Shown in pieces: positions 7,435 through 16,648 of a stretch of 30,660 nucleotides of DNA. Every line of letters starts with the position of its first letter. The stretch's first letter is position 1. This stretch comes from JAAZMA01 sp036720245 (GTDB taxonomy: Bacteria > Bacillota > Clostridia > Tissierellales > Tepidimicrobiaceae), in NCBI GenBank assembly GCA_036720245.1, contig DAIMNI010000022.1, positions 1 to 30,660 on the forward strand, read 5' to 3'. A model generated the notes under the pieces. The model was not told where the DNA came from, made no database searches, and worked only from the letters and a program-made list of their open reading frames with translations. Made by a program: the position numbers and the translations under genes.

Positions 7435-10400
7435 CTACATACTGCTTTCTATTGTAATCTTCTCCCTTTTATATCTACATATATCCTTATACATACAATA
7501 AGGAGAACATTCTTTAGGATTTACAGAGAAATCTCCGCTGTGAATATTATCCACATATTCTATTATAGAGTCTTTAGATAAATTTAATAATTCTTCTAAT
7601 TCTTCTTCATTTACTATGCCTGTTCTCTTTCTCCCTACTAATTCTTTTTCCCCTTTATTTATAATTTTAAAATCCAATTCTCCCTTAGAAATTATGCCAT
7701 ATATGGCTGCTACTATGTTTTTACCTTCTTGGCTCATTATATATACTGGTAATTGCAAAGATATGCCGGCTGCCATATCTCCCATACTTCTAATACTATA
7801 AGCGGTGTTTTTATAATCTATAATAATATATTTGTCTTCATCTATATATTTATCTATTCTATCTATCTTCCCTACCATAGGAATCTTTAATCCATCTTTT
7901 TCTATATAAAAGGGCTTTTTCCATCCAAAATCTAGTTCATAATATAGAGGCAATGTTTTATTTTTATATTTTGCCATTCTATTTATATCTGCTTTAATAA
8001 AATCCAATATATTATTGGCATTGTTTTCGATTCGAAGTTTCCATAAATTAGATTCAATATCTAAATCTAAGGCTTTCATGGAATTTATTATACTTCCTTC
8101 AATATATCCATAAGTATTATCTATATCAAATATTTCTTTCCCCAATATATGATTTTCAATTTCCACTTTATATTTAATATAATAATTTTTCAATACTTCA
8201 TGATTAATTATCCCCCTATCTAATGGGGTAAAATCCATTAGATTCCTTTCCATTTCCTCTATTTGTAAAACATTATTTAATAAAAAATAATAGGGACATT
8301 TTCCATAGGACTCTAAATAGGAAATGGAATAAGATTTATTCTTATGGATATTTTCTATATCTTTAATTATATTTGCATCTTCAATATTTCCATTATATTG
8401 ATTAAAATCCTCCCTATCTCTTTCTAATTCACATAATAATCTATGATTTATTTCATTAAATAAATCCATATTTATATAATCTGGTATAGGGATAATTTCT
8501 TCAGTAAATTCTTCTTCATAATAATTTTTTAAAAGGTATTTTATTAATTCCCCTTCTGTGGTCAATTCACTTGTATTATCTTTAATTAAATAATCTATAT
8601 CTACATTTATAGTTTGATATTTATCTTTTCCTATTTTTTGAATTAATTCATCTAAAAACATAGAAGGTATATCTTTTTCCTCACCACTTATATTTTCAGA
8701 ATAAGATAAATATAAATAATCAGAACAGGAGGAGATTACTGTGCTAAATAATAGGGATTCCTTGTCCAATTTTTCATAATAATTTTTATAGTCTATGCCT
8801 ATTCTCCTTAATTCTTCATAATTTTTTTCTCTAAAATAGAAATTTTCATCAGATAAACTTGGATATTTAGACTGGGATAGGCCTATAAAAAATACCACAT
8901 CATGTATTTGTCCTCTTGCAGTAGTTGGAGTTAATATATTTACTCCTTTATTATTCCTCTCTAATTCTATTATGATTTCATTTTTCGAATAATTTTCCAT
9001 TAATTCGATAAAATTTTCCAAAAGTATTTCCTTGGAAAAGATTTTATTTAACTTTTCTATTTCCCCCATTAAATTTTTAATTTTTTCAAGAGCTAGAAAA
9101 TCCCTATATAATAGATCATAGTCCCCTGTTTCATCATAAATATTTAATATCTTTTCTTCAATATTAAATTTATTTATTAAATTATCTAGTAAATTTATAT
9201 ATTCTTCCATTGTGGCTATTTTAGGTATTGTTTCTAATTCCTCTTGAATTATATCAATTGCATTTTCCATTACATTCCAATAAGTAGAAGCTAATATTTC
9301 TTCACTATTCTTTATATCTTCCAATGTATCAAAATGGGTTTTTCTTAAAATATATTCTAGGACTTCCCTTTCATTTCTAGAACATATATTGAAATAATTG
9401 GATTTTATTCTATTTATAACAGAATTTTTATCCATATTGTTTTTCAATTCTAAAATATATAATATTTCCCTAATAAGTGGAACTTCTATTAAGCTAATAT
9501 CCTTGTCCATATTATAAGGAATTTTTTCCTCTTTAAATACTTGATATAGTACTTTTTTATAGTCCCCAGTTTCAGCCATTACAATTGCCATATTTTCTAA
9601 GGCAATTCCCTGACTATAGTGATATTTAATTTCTTCGGCTATCTTTTTTAATTCTAAATAATTATTATTTGCCTTTATTAATTTAATATTAGGATTTGAA
9701 TTTAGGCTAATACTAGCATTAGTAAATAGTTTATTAGCTATTTCTTCATAGGGATTTTCATTTTCTTTTTCTATATATTGAATTTCAAACCCTAAATCCT
9801 TTAAAATGTCCAAGGTATTATTTAAAGTATGAAAATTTTCTTCTCTTTCAAAAGGCATATTTATATATATGGGTAAATTGGTTTTGCTAATTTCTTTTAA
9901 CAATTCCATTTCTTGAACTCTAAAATCAAAGAATTCATCTATTAATATGAAGTCTAAATCCTTAAAAAATTTATTATCATTCCTTAAAATTTCTAAACTT
10001 TTTAAAAAACTACCTTCTCTATCTATAAGTCCTGTATCCGCTAGAGCTTTTTCATATTCAGCATATATTAATCCAATTTCCTTATAAAAAGGTTTCTTTG
10101 GGCATTTAGATAAATATTCCTTAGGGGTAATTAAGGATTGCTTTATTTCTCTAATTATATTAGAAAGTATTTTTACAAAACCTTTTTTAGTGGAAACATC
10201 TTTATAATATTTTAATTTATTTTCTTCCCTTAATTTTAATAGTATTTGAACTAAAAAGGCTTCTTTCATATCCCCATCTAAAAATAAATAGAAATTATCC
10301 TCTATCAATCTATCGGCTATATCATCAAAAGTAAATAAATTAATATCTAGAGTTTTTTCTACTTCATTTATCATGGCTTTTCTATATTGGACTAATAAAT

Positions 10401-10524
10401 TTCCGTTGGGCAATATATAATAAAATTTATGCCCTTTATTTTCCCTAAGATATTCTATGGATTTTTCAAAAAATTCTTCTTTTTTATTATTATTATAAGG
10501 CCCTAAATATACAATTCTATCCAT
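7435..10524 (-). CDS. addB: AddB/RexB-type helicase-nuclease subunit lacking Walker A
   Basis: This 1029-aa partner of AddA has an inactivated helicase-like front and a C-terminal PD-(D/E)XK nuclease. The nuclease is recognisable from KSYSISYLESYGKCPYYF (Cys743), LDRGIINHEVL, MVGKIDRIDKY, IIIDYKNTAY and LQLPVYIM. The C-terminal cysteines 1006, 1010 and 1016 (C-x3-C-x5-C) with Cys743 make the four-cysteine iron-sulphur signature of AddB. The N-terminus reads IVYLGPYNNNKKEEF where Bacillus AddB has a GxxGSGKT Walker A, so the nucleotide-binding loop is absent, as reported for RexB of lactic acid bacteria. The start is ATG behind TAGGAGGT, 9 bp after the ROK kinase stop, so it is in that operon. 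The partner addA lies downstream, separated by two other genes. Confidence 0.88.
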   Translation of the reverse strand: MDRIVYLGPYNNNKKEEFFEKSIEYLRENKGHKFYYILPNGNLLVQYRKAMINEVEKTLDINLFTFDDIADRLIEDNFYLFLDGDMKEAFLVQILLKLREENKLKYYKDVSTKKGFVKILSNIIREIKQSLITPKEYLSKCPKKPFYKEIGLIYAEYEKALADTGLIDREGSFLKSLEILRNDNKFFKDLDFILIDEFFDFRVQEMELLKEISKTNLPIYINMPFEREENFHTLNNTLDILKDLGFEIQYIEKENENPYEEIANKLFTNASISLNSNPNIKLIKANNNYLELKKIAEEIKYHYSQGIALENMAIVMAETGDYKKVLYQVFKEEKIPYNMDKDISLIEVPLIREILYILELKNNMDKNSVINRIKSNYFNICSRNEREVLEYILRKTHFDTLEDIKNSEEILASTYWNVMENAIDIIQEELETIPKIATMEEYINLLDNLINKFNIEEKILNIYDETGDYDLLYRDFLALEKIKNLMGEIEKLNKIFSKEILLENFIELMENYSKNEIIIELERNNKGVNILTPTTARGQIHDVVFFIGLSQSKYPSLSDENFYFREKNYEELRRIGIDYKNYYEKLDKESLLFSTVISSCSDYLYLSYSENISGEEKDIPSMFLDELIQKIGKDKYQTINVDIDYLIKDNTSELTTEGELIKYLLKNYYEEEFTEEIIPIPDYINMDLFNEINHRLLCELERDREDFNQYNGNIEDANIIKDIENIHKNKSYSISYLESYGKCPYYFLLNNVLQIEEMERNLMDFTPLDRGIINHEVLKNYYIKYKVEIENHILGKEIFDIDNTYGYIEGSIINSMKALDLDIESNLWKLRIENNANNILDFIKADINRMAKYKNKTLPLYYELDFGWKKPFYIEKDGLKIPMVGKIDRIDKYIDEDKYIIIDYKNTAYSIRSMGDMAAGISLQLPVYIMSQEGKNIVAAIYGIISKGELDFKIINKGEKELVGRKRTGIVNEEELEELLNLSKDSIIEYVDNIHSGDFSVNPKECSPYCMYKDICRYKREKITIESSM

Positions 10525-10533
10525 ATTTACCTC

Positions 10534-11433
10534 CTAAATATTGTCTAAAGCCACCTTTGCTGCCCCTATCATTCCTGAATCATTTGAAAATTTAGCAGGT
10601 AGAATTTTAATATCTCCTGGGTTATTGCAGTTTTCATTATAGTATTTTATAACATCATCCCACCAATATTCCCTAGAATTAATTACACCTCCACCAATGA
10701 TTATAGCCTCTGGATCAAATATATTTTTTAAACTTATAAGATATAAACCTAGATTTTCTATAAACTCATCTACTATCTTTTTGCATATTGGGTCTTTACT
10801 AGAGTTTTCAAATATATATTCTCCCTTTATTTTTCTTCCACTTATTTCCCAATAGATATTTTCTACAGCCTTACCTGAGATATATTGTTCGGCACAGCCT
10901 TTTTGCCCACAATTACATTTTCTACCTTTGGGATAAAGTATCATATGGCCTAATTCTCCACCTTCATAGCCTTTCCCATACCATATACCAGAGTCTTTGG
11001 AATAAATACCACCACCTACACCAGTACCTAAGGTTATCATAATAACTGGGTCTAGGCCGCTTGCAGCTCCTAACCATTCTTCGCAAATGATTGCCACATT
11101 AGCATCATTTTCTACAAATATTGGGATGTCCTTAAAATATTTACTTAGTTCCCCTCTAATATCTGTATGAGCCCAACCATTAATATTTCCCCCTATGGAA
11201 AGAACTTTTCCCTCTTTGGCATTTATATAGCCAGGAGAACCTATGCTAATGGCCTGTACATCTTCACCTTCCATTAGTTCCTCTATTACTGTTTTTATTC
11301 TATTAATTACTGTTTCTCTTCCTTCTTGGCCACCAGATTCTATACTGGCCTTTTTTAAAACCTTTCCATTTTCATCTACAATTCCAGCATATATGCTAGT
11401 ACCACCTAAATCTACCCCTATAACTTTTTTCAA
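10534..11433 (-). CDS. ROK-family sugar kinase (glucokinase or GlcNAc kinase)
   Basis: This is a 299-aa kinase of the ROK family. It begins with the phosphate-binding loop IGVDLGGTSIYAG, has the catalytic aspartate in VENDANVAI, the ATP-site TLGTGVGGGIY, the sugar-binding GGELGHM, and the zinc motif CNCGQKGCAEQY. Length is standard. It would phosphorylate glucose or an amino sugar at the 6-hydroxyl. Residues visible here do not decide between glucose and N-acetylglucosamine. Its position directly after a NagZ hexosaminidase (15-bp gap) makes N-acetylglucosamine a reasonable alternative to the default glucokinase label. The start is TTG with GGAGG seven bases upstream. Confidence 0.88.
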   Translation of the reverse strand: MKKVIGVDLGGTSIYAGIVDENGKVLKKASIESGGQEGRETVINRIKTVIEELMEGEDVQAISIGSPGYINAKEGKVLSIGGNINGWAHTDIRGELSKYFKDIPIFVENDANVAIICEEWLGAASGLDPVIMITLGTGVGGGIYSKDSGIWYGKGYEGGELGHMILYPKGRKCNCGQKGCAEQYISGKAVENIYWEISGRKIKGEYIFENSSKDPICKKIVDEFIENLGLYLISLKNIFDPEAIIIGGGVINSREYWWDDVIKYYNENCNNPGDIKILPAKFSNDSGMIGAAKVALDNI

Positions 11434-11448
11434 TTTTCCCCCTCCATT

Positions 11449-12675
11449 CTAAAATTCTCTAACTTTATTTAAAAATATTTTAGTTTCCTTATTGAGTTCA
11501 TCCATATCTAAATCCTGAATTATATTATCATTTATATTATATTTTTCCTTTAATTCTATTATTCTATAGACTTTTTCATCTATTTCTTCTACACTTATAT
11601 TTCCATTCTGTACTTCTGATTTTATTATATCAAAAATTTTATATTCTTCATCTCCCCCATGGCATATTAGTGCAATATCCCCATCTGCTTTTAAAAACTC
11701 TATTACTGCCTCTTCCATACTATAATTTTTAACAATAGCACCCATATTTAAGTCATCAGAAATTACAACTCCATTAAAATTTAACTTTTCTCTTAATAAA
11801 TCTTTTATTATTTTAGAAGATAGGGTAGCAGGCTTATCATCTAATTCTGGAAATAATATATGCCCTATCATCACACTATCTGCACCATTTTCTATGGCCT
11901 TTGCAAAGGGAACTAATTCTAAACTTTCTAATTCCCCTAAATTTTTGTCTATAATAGGTATATCTACATGAGAATCCATTGTAGTATCCCCATGGCCAGG
12001 AAAATGCTTTATTACTGATATAATATTTTTTGAATTAATGCCCTTCATGGTTTCTATAGAGTTATTTACTACTAAGTCTATGCTATTCCCAAAGGCCCTA
12101 TCACCTATAACTGGATTTTTAGGATTAGAATTAATATCCATAACTGGTGCAAAGTCCATATTAAAGCCTAAAGTTTTAATTCTCATACCTAATATTTTAC
12201 CATATTGAAAAGATAAATCTTTATTGTTTATATTTCCAATAGTTTTAGCCGCTGGCATTTTAGGGAATTCTTTTGGAAGTCGGGAAACTCTACCCCCTTC
12301 TTCGTCTATGGCTAGAAAAAGTGGTATGGGATTGTCCCTATTAATTTCCTTTAAATTATTTAAAAGCTCTATAGTCTGTTCGGGGCTTTTAATATTTTCC
12401 TTAAAGAATATAAATCCTCCAATATAATGTTTTTCTATTAGATCTATAGCATTTTTATCTATTTTATCTCCATTAAGGCCAAATATAAATAATTGGCCTA
12501 TTTTTTCCTCTAAAGTCATATTTTCTATTAATTCTTCTATTTCATCTAATTCTTCTTCCTCCAAGGCCCCCGCCTCCTTAGGCTTCTCTATCTGTGCCTT
12601 ATCCTTTTTTATATCTACCTTATCTCCAGTACAAGCCGATAGGGATAAAAGAATCATTAGTAAAAGTATTTTCAT
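11449..12675 (-). CDS. nagZ: Beta-N-acetylhexosaminidase, NagZ type (GH3), lipoprotein
   Basis: This 408-aa glycoside hydrolase family 3 enzyme releases N-acetylglucosamine from muropeptides or related glycans. The N-terminus MKILLLMILLSLSAC is a signal peptide with lipobox LSAC, so the mature protein should be a lipoprotein on the outer face of the membrane. An acidic linker comes before the barrel. Catalytic features are KHFPGHGDTTMDSHVD (the Asp/His acid-base pair typical of NagZ) and the nucleophile aspartate in GVVISDDLNMGAI; AIDEEGGRVSRL binds substrate. It lacks the large C-terminal domain of Bacillus NagZ (YbbD). The start is ATG after AGGTGG, 16 bp after the NlpC/P60 gene stop. The context suggests cell-wall turnover. 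Confidence 0.9.
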   Translation of the reverse strand: MKILLLMILLSLSACTGDKVDIKKDKAQIEKPKEAGALEEEELDEIEELIENMTLEEKIGQLFIFGLNGDKIDKNAIDLIEKHYIGGFIFFKENIKSPEQTIELLNNLKEINRDNPIPLFLAIDEEGGRVSRLPKEFPKMPAAKTIGNINNKDLSFQYGKILGMRIKTLGFNMDFAPVMDINSNPKNPVIGDRAFGNSIDLVVNNSIETMKGINSKNIISVIKHFPGHGDTTMDSHVDIPIIDKNLGELESLELVPFAKAIENGADSVMIGHILFPELDDKPATLSSKIIKDLLREKLNFNGVVISDDLNMGAIVKNYSMEEAVIEFLKADGDIALICHGGDEEYKIFDIIKSEVQNGNISVEEIDEKVYRIIELKEKYNINDNIIQDLDMDELNKETKIFLNKVREF

Positions 12676-12691
12676 AGTACCACCTGTTTTT

Positions 12692-14044
12692 TTATTCTAT
12701 TATAAATTCTTTGCATAAATATATACTTTCTAAATAAGTTTTCCCAGAACTAGTTTTAATGGTAATTGGAGTTAGAGCCGTCTTCATTATAGAAATATAT
12801 TCTAATGCTCCGTTGTTTTCTTCATAATAACCCGCAAATTGATGGAGTATATAATATTCTCCCTGTTCCTCACCTAAATATAACATGGTGTGGCCGGGAA
12901 TATATAAAACAGTTACTGCTGGTATTTTTCCCAAGGTTTCTAGCTTTTCCTCTAAAGTACCAATATGTTTTAAATCATATCCTATACCTAAAGACTTTGC
13001 ACCTTGATCTTGAGTATTTCGTGACAATTTAATGCCAAAGCATCTATATATATCCATAATAAAAGCTGAACAGTCTCTGGTATTATTTAAACCACCCCAG
13101 CCATAGGCTTCATCTTTAAATTTAAAGGCCTGTAATATTATATTTTCCTTAGTATAAGGAAGATACCCTAAATTTAAACTATTGGATTTAGGAATTTTCT
13201 TTTCTACTATTTTAATTTTATTGTCTTCCTCTTCAGGAATTAATATAGTGTAGTAATCTTCTATTTCCTCCTTTAAAGGAATTCTAATTCCCATATCAAA
13301 GGTCTTTCCCTCAATATTAATTTGTCTATCTATTACAGTTAGAAATTTTTCTTGATTTACAAATTTAAAAATTTCTTCTTTTTCACCTAATAGAACACTG
13401 GACTTAGGTATCCAAGCTACATAATTATACATCCTAGCAAAGTACCATTCTCCATCTTTACTTTCCATATATATTATAAGTGGTTCTAAAGGATAGACTG
13501 CTGTTTCTTGAAATCTATCAAACTCAATATCCCCTTTTTTCCTATAGGATGGTTCATAGGTGGGAAAGGTTCTAAGACTAGTTCTATCTGTGGTAATTCC
13601 ATATTGTATAGTATTTATATCTTGTATGGAGTCTAGATTTAAATTATCCAATAATAAATTATAATAATCCTTGTCCATTATATTTCCATCTTTATTGTAT
13701 CTTTCTTCTTTAGGGATACTGCTTATGGAATTCACAAGGGAAATTAAACCTTCCTTTTCAATATTAGGATTATGTTCCCATAAATTCATTAATACATCTA
13801 CTTTAGAAAAACTTTTGTTATTGTATTCTTCTATTTTTTCTTTGTTCATTAGAACAACATCTTTATTTTCTAATTTTTCTATCCAAAATTCAGGCTCTTC
13901 TATAGTAAAAACCTTTTTAGGTTCACTTTTTATTTCTAATTTTTCTGATATGAGCTTTTCATTCTTTGGTTCATTGGTTTTAATTAAATATGAGGCTAAA
14001 GCTAAAAGTATAATTATTAAAATAATTTTATTTTTTGTTTTCAA
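12692..14044 (-). CDS. SH3-domain NlpC/P60 cell-wall peptidase
   Basis: This is a 450-aa exported peptidase. A hydrophobic N-terminal segment (residues ~7-20) is a signal peptide or anchor. It is followed by a helical region (the NlpC/P60 N-terminal stabilising domain), SH3-type wall-binding domains in the middle (for example YPLEPLIIYMESKDGEWYFARMYNYVAWIP), and a C-terminal NlpC/P60 domain. The catalytic Cys is in NTRDCSAFIMDIYRCF and the His in PGHTMLYLGE, with a third polar residue near YILHQFAGYY. Relatives with this layout are gamma-D-glutamyl-diamino-acid endopeptidases acting on peptidoglycan stem peptides. The start is TTG with AGAGGTGG just upstream, 19 bp after glutaminase. It lies immediately before nagZ, supporting a wall-turnover role. 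Confidence 0.87.
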   Translation of the reverse strand: MKTKNKIILIIILLALASYLIKTNEPKNEKLISEKLEIKSEPKKVFTIEEPEFWIEKLENKDVVLMNKEKIEEYNNKSFSKVDVLMNLWEHNPNIEKEGLISLVNSISSIPKEERYNKDGNIMDKDYYNLLLDNLNLDSIQDINTIQYGITTDRTSLRTFPTYEPSYRKKGDIEFDRFQETAVYPLEPLIIYMESKDGEWYFARMYNYVAWIPKSSVLLGEKEEIFKFVNQEKFLTVIDRQINIEGKTFDMGIRIPLKEEIEDYYTILIPEEEDNKIKIVEKKIPKSNSLNLGYLPYTKENIILQAFKFKDEAYGWGGLNNTRDCSAFIMDIYRCFGIKLSRNTQDQGAKSLGIGYDLKHIGTLEEKLETLGKIPAVTVLYIPGHTMLYLGEEQGEYYILHQFAGYYEENNGALEYISIMKTALTPITIKTSSGKTYLESIYLCKEFIIE

Positions 14045-14063
14045 CTCTCCACCTCTTTTAAGA

Positions 14064-14969
14064 TTATTTAAATAAACTTAAATCTAACTCTTGAGACAAA
14101 TCTTTAATTAATCCATAACCTCCAATGGAGTTTCCATATTCATCTAATGCAGGGCCATATATACCTATACCATATTCATTAGGAATCTGAGCTAATATAC
14201 CTCCCCCCACTCCAGATTTTGATGGAATCCCTACATTTATAGCATATTCCCCAGAGAAATTATACATGCCACAATTATTCATTAATGCGGTAATTATATT
14301 AATTGTCCCTTTATCTAATAAGGTTTTTTGATTTCCTTTGCTAGCAAAGAAAAATCCTAGTTTTGCTAAATCTATACAATTTACTTCTATAGAACATTGT
14401 TTAAAATAAGCATCTAGTACTTCTTCTACATCCCCTTCTATTAAGCCCTTACTTTTTAATAAATAGGCTATAGCTCTATTTTTATCTCCTGTTTCCTTTT
14501 CGGAAATATATATTTCTTCATTATAATTTATGGTATTATCCTCAAGTATATTTCTAATAAACTCTAATAATCTATTAAATTTTTCATCTCCACTCCCATG
14601 GATTAAAGAGGTAGTAGTAATGGCACCAGAATTAATCATTGGATTAGCAGGTTTTTTTCCATGTGGCAAATCTAGTTTATAAAAGGAATTAAATGCCTCG
14701 TCACTTCCCTCCATTCCTACTTTTTTAAAGACTTCTTCTTCTCCATTATCCATTATGGCTAAACCTAATGCAATTACTTTGGATATACTTTGAATAGTGA
14801 ATTTTTTATTATAATCTCCACTACAATAGATATTATTGTTTATATCCATTATGCAAATCCCCAATTCATTGGGATTTACATAGGATAATGCTGGAATATA
14901 ATCTGCAACTTTCCCATACTTTGTTAGTGGCTTATTTTTTTCTATTAGTCTATTTAATAAGTTTTCCAT
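14064..14969 (-). CDS. glsA: Glutaminase
   Basis: This serine-dependent beta-lactamase-fold glutaminase (about 301 aa) converts glutamine to glutamate and ammonia. The diagnostic features are the SxxK catalytic pair in QSISKVIALG, NPMINSGAI, the SEKETGDKNRA region and the glycine-rich end GVPSKSGVGGGILA. Two in-frame ATGs compete. The first (14981) overlaps the stop of the upstream kinase as TAATG. The second (14969) has GGAGG five bases before it, and that ribosome site lies inside the longer frame, so I choose the second. Translational coupling through the overlapping first ATG is possible. It is cytoplasmic, with no signal or membrane segment, and sits within the long operon. Confidence 0.9.
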   Translation of the reverse strand: MENLLNRLIEKNKPLTKYGKVADYIPALSYVNPNELGICIMDINNNIYCSGDYNKKFTIQSISKVIALGLAIMDNGEEEVFKKVGMEGSDEAFNSFYKLDLPHGKKPANPMINSGAITTTSLIHGSGDEKFNRLLEFIRNILEDNTINYNEEIYISEKETGDKNRAIAYLLKSKGLIEGDVEEVLDAYFKQCSIEVNCIDLAKLGFFFASKGNQKTLLDKGTINIITALMNNCGMYNFSGEYAINVGIPSKSGVGGGILAQIPNEYGIGIYGPALDEYGNSIGGYGLIKDLSQELDLSLFK

Positions 14970-14980
14970 TTCCCCCTCCA

Positions 14981-16633
14981 TTAATGAGCATTAAGTCCTG
15001 TGCCACCAATAAATTCCCTTAATATGGAATTAGAAGGTATAGCTTCTTCATCTTCTATAGACCTAAAATAGTTCAAAAACTTTAATAATCTCTTAGCTTC
15101 AGAATAATATATGCTATCTTTTTCAACTTCTTTTAATAATGGTACTGCGTGTTTTTTTAATACGGATAATTCATATACCAAGGCTGAATCAAACATAATA
15201 TCTGCATTTTCTTGATAGGGAAATATATGTAAATCTTCCCCTTTAACAACGCCTTCCCATAGTTCAAAGGTTCTAAATACATCATTTCCCCTGTATTTAT
15301 TATCCCTTACCATTCTTCTAATTAATCTAATATCCCTTGTGGATATTCTATTATGAGCATCTATATTCAATTGAGTTAGGGCCGAAATATAAATTTTAAA
15401 TTTGTTTTTTTCTGGTATATAAGAGGCTAGTTTTGGATTAAGACCGTGAATTCCCTCTACTATAATAGGATGGTCCTTATCTACTTGGATTTTTTCCCCA
15501 GACCTTTCTGATTTACCAGTAATAAAATTATATTTAGGTAATTCAACTTCTTCTCCTTCTAAAAGTTTTACCAAGTCTTCATTAAAAGCCTCCAAGTTTA
15601 TGGCCTCTAGGGCTTCAAAATCAGGTTCCCCTTTTTCATCTAAAGGAGTTCTATCTCTATCTACAAAATAGTCATCCACGGATATGGCTATGGGCCTTTT
15701 CCCATTTACTTTTAAATGTACTCCTAATCTCCCTGCAAAAGTGGTTTTCCCTGAGGAAGATGGACCTGAAATTAATATAATATTAATTTCATCGTCTTTG
15801 CAAATCATATCTGCAATTTCAGCTATTTTTTTCTCATGTAATGCTTCAGATACTCTAATGACCTCATTAATATCTCCTGATAAGATTTTTTCATTTAGTG
15901 AAGATACATAGCCTAAATCTAGAATATCTGCCCAATCATTAGCTTGTTTAAATACTTTTGCCAACTTTTTTTGCTCCTTAAATTCTGGCAATTTATTATC
16001 ACTATATTCATTGGGAAATAGTATTATAACCCCTGGATAATAATATATTAGATCAAATACTTCTACATAGGAAGTAGAAGGTGCTAAATAGCCATAAAAT
16101 CCATCTATATAGCCATCTATATTATAAGTCTGTATTTCTTCCCTATCTAAAGTATTATATAATCTCAATTTATCCTTATGGCCAAATTTCTCAAATAAAT
16201 CCATAGCTTCTTCATAGGGGAGTTTCTCCCTTATAATTGGTAAATCCATTTGAATTATTTCTTCCATTCTGCTCTTAAGCCTTTTAATTTCTCCAAAACT
16301 AATAGAATGACCATCTTCTAATTCTGCATATAGCCCTTCCCCTAAAAAGTGTTCTATTTTAGCTGTACCCTCTGGGAAAATTTCTCTACAGGCCATTATA
16401 AACACAGCTGATATGGTTCTAGTATATATTCTATAACCATCTTGAGTACTTATATCTAAAAATTTTATATACATATCTTCCACGGCTTTTTCCCTTAAAT
16501 GATAAACTTGATTATTAACCCTTGCACCAAGATAATCTTTGTAGTTTTTCCCATAAATTTGTTTAGATACTTCTTCTAATGTGGAGCCTTCCTCCGTGTG
16601 CACCTCTCCAATTCCATCTACATATACTTTCAT
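14981..16633 (-). CDS. TGS-domain nucleoside (uridine) kinase-like protein
   Basis: This 550-aa fusion starts with a TGS domain of ~60 residues (KVYVDGIGEVHTEEGSTLEEV). A region resembling the second additional domain of threonyl/alanyl-tRNA synthetases follows, and a P-loop kinase related to uridine kinase and phosphoribulokinase fills the C-terminal half. The P-loop is GPSSSGKTT from Gly290, followed by ISVDDYFVDRDRTP and IIVEGIHGLNP, both typical of uridine kinases. This three-part layout is common in Firmicutes proteins annotated as nucleoside kinase. The natural substrate is not settled, as far as I know. The start is ATG with a GGGGGA ribosome site. It lies 15 bp after the RluA gene and overlaps the upstream in-frame start of glsA. 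Confidence 0.87.
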   Translation of the reverse strand: MKVYVDGIGEVHTEEGSTLEEVSKQIYGKNYKDYLGARVNNQVYHLREKAVEDMYIKFLDISTQDGYRIYTRTISAVFIMACREIFPEGTAKIEHFLGEGLYAELEDGHSISFGEIKRLKSRMEEIIQMDLPIIREKLPYEEAMDLFEKFGHKDKLRLYNTLDREEIQTYNIDGYIDGFYGYLAPSTSYVEVFDLIYYYPGVIILFPNEYSDNKLPEFKEQKKLAKVFKQANDWADILDLGYVSSLNEKILSGDINEVIRVSEALHEKKIAEIADMICKDDEINIILISGPSSSGKTTFAGRLGVHLKVNGKRPIAISVDDYFVDRDRTPLDEKGEPDFEALEAINLEAFNEDLVKLLEGEEVELPKYNFITGKSERSGEKIQVDKDHPIIVEGIHGLNPKLASYIPEKNKFKIYISALTQLNIDAHNRISTRDIRLIRRMVRDNKYRGNDVFRTFELWEGVVKGEDLHIFPYQENADIMFDSALVYELSVLKKHAVPLLKEVEKDSIYYSEAKRLLKFLNYFRSIEDEEAIPSNSILREFIGGTGLNAH

Positions 16634-16648
16634 TTTAATTCCCCCTGA

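Noticed and set aside
3164..10524. New defence island built around addA/addB
   Set aside because: AddAB is a housekeeping repair complex here; neighbours are metabolic and cell-wall genes, and no nuclease, methylase, phage or transposon genes are present.
13671..14075. Plus-strand 134-residue reading frame
   Set aside because: It lies wholly antisense to the NlpC/P60 gene, has no ribosome site and shows low-complexity Ser/Phe/Leu composition typical of AT-rich antisense frames.
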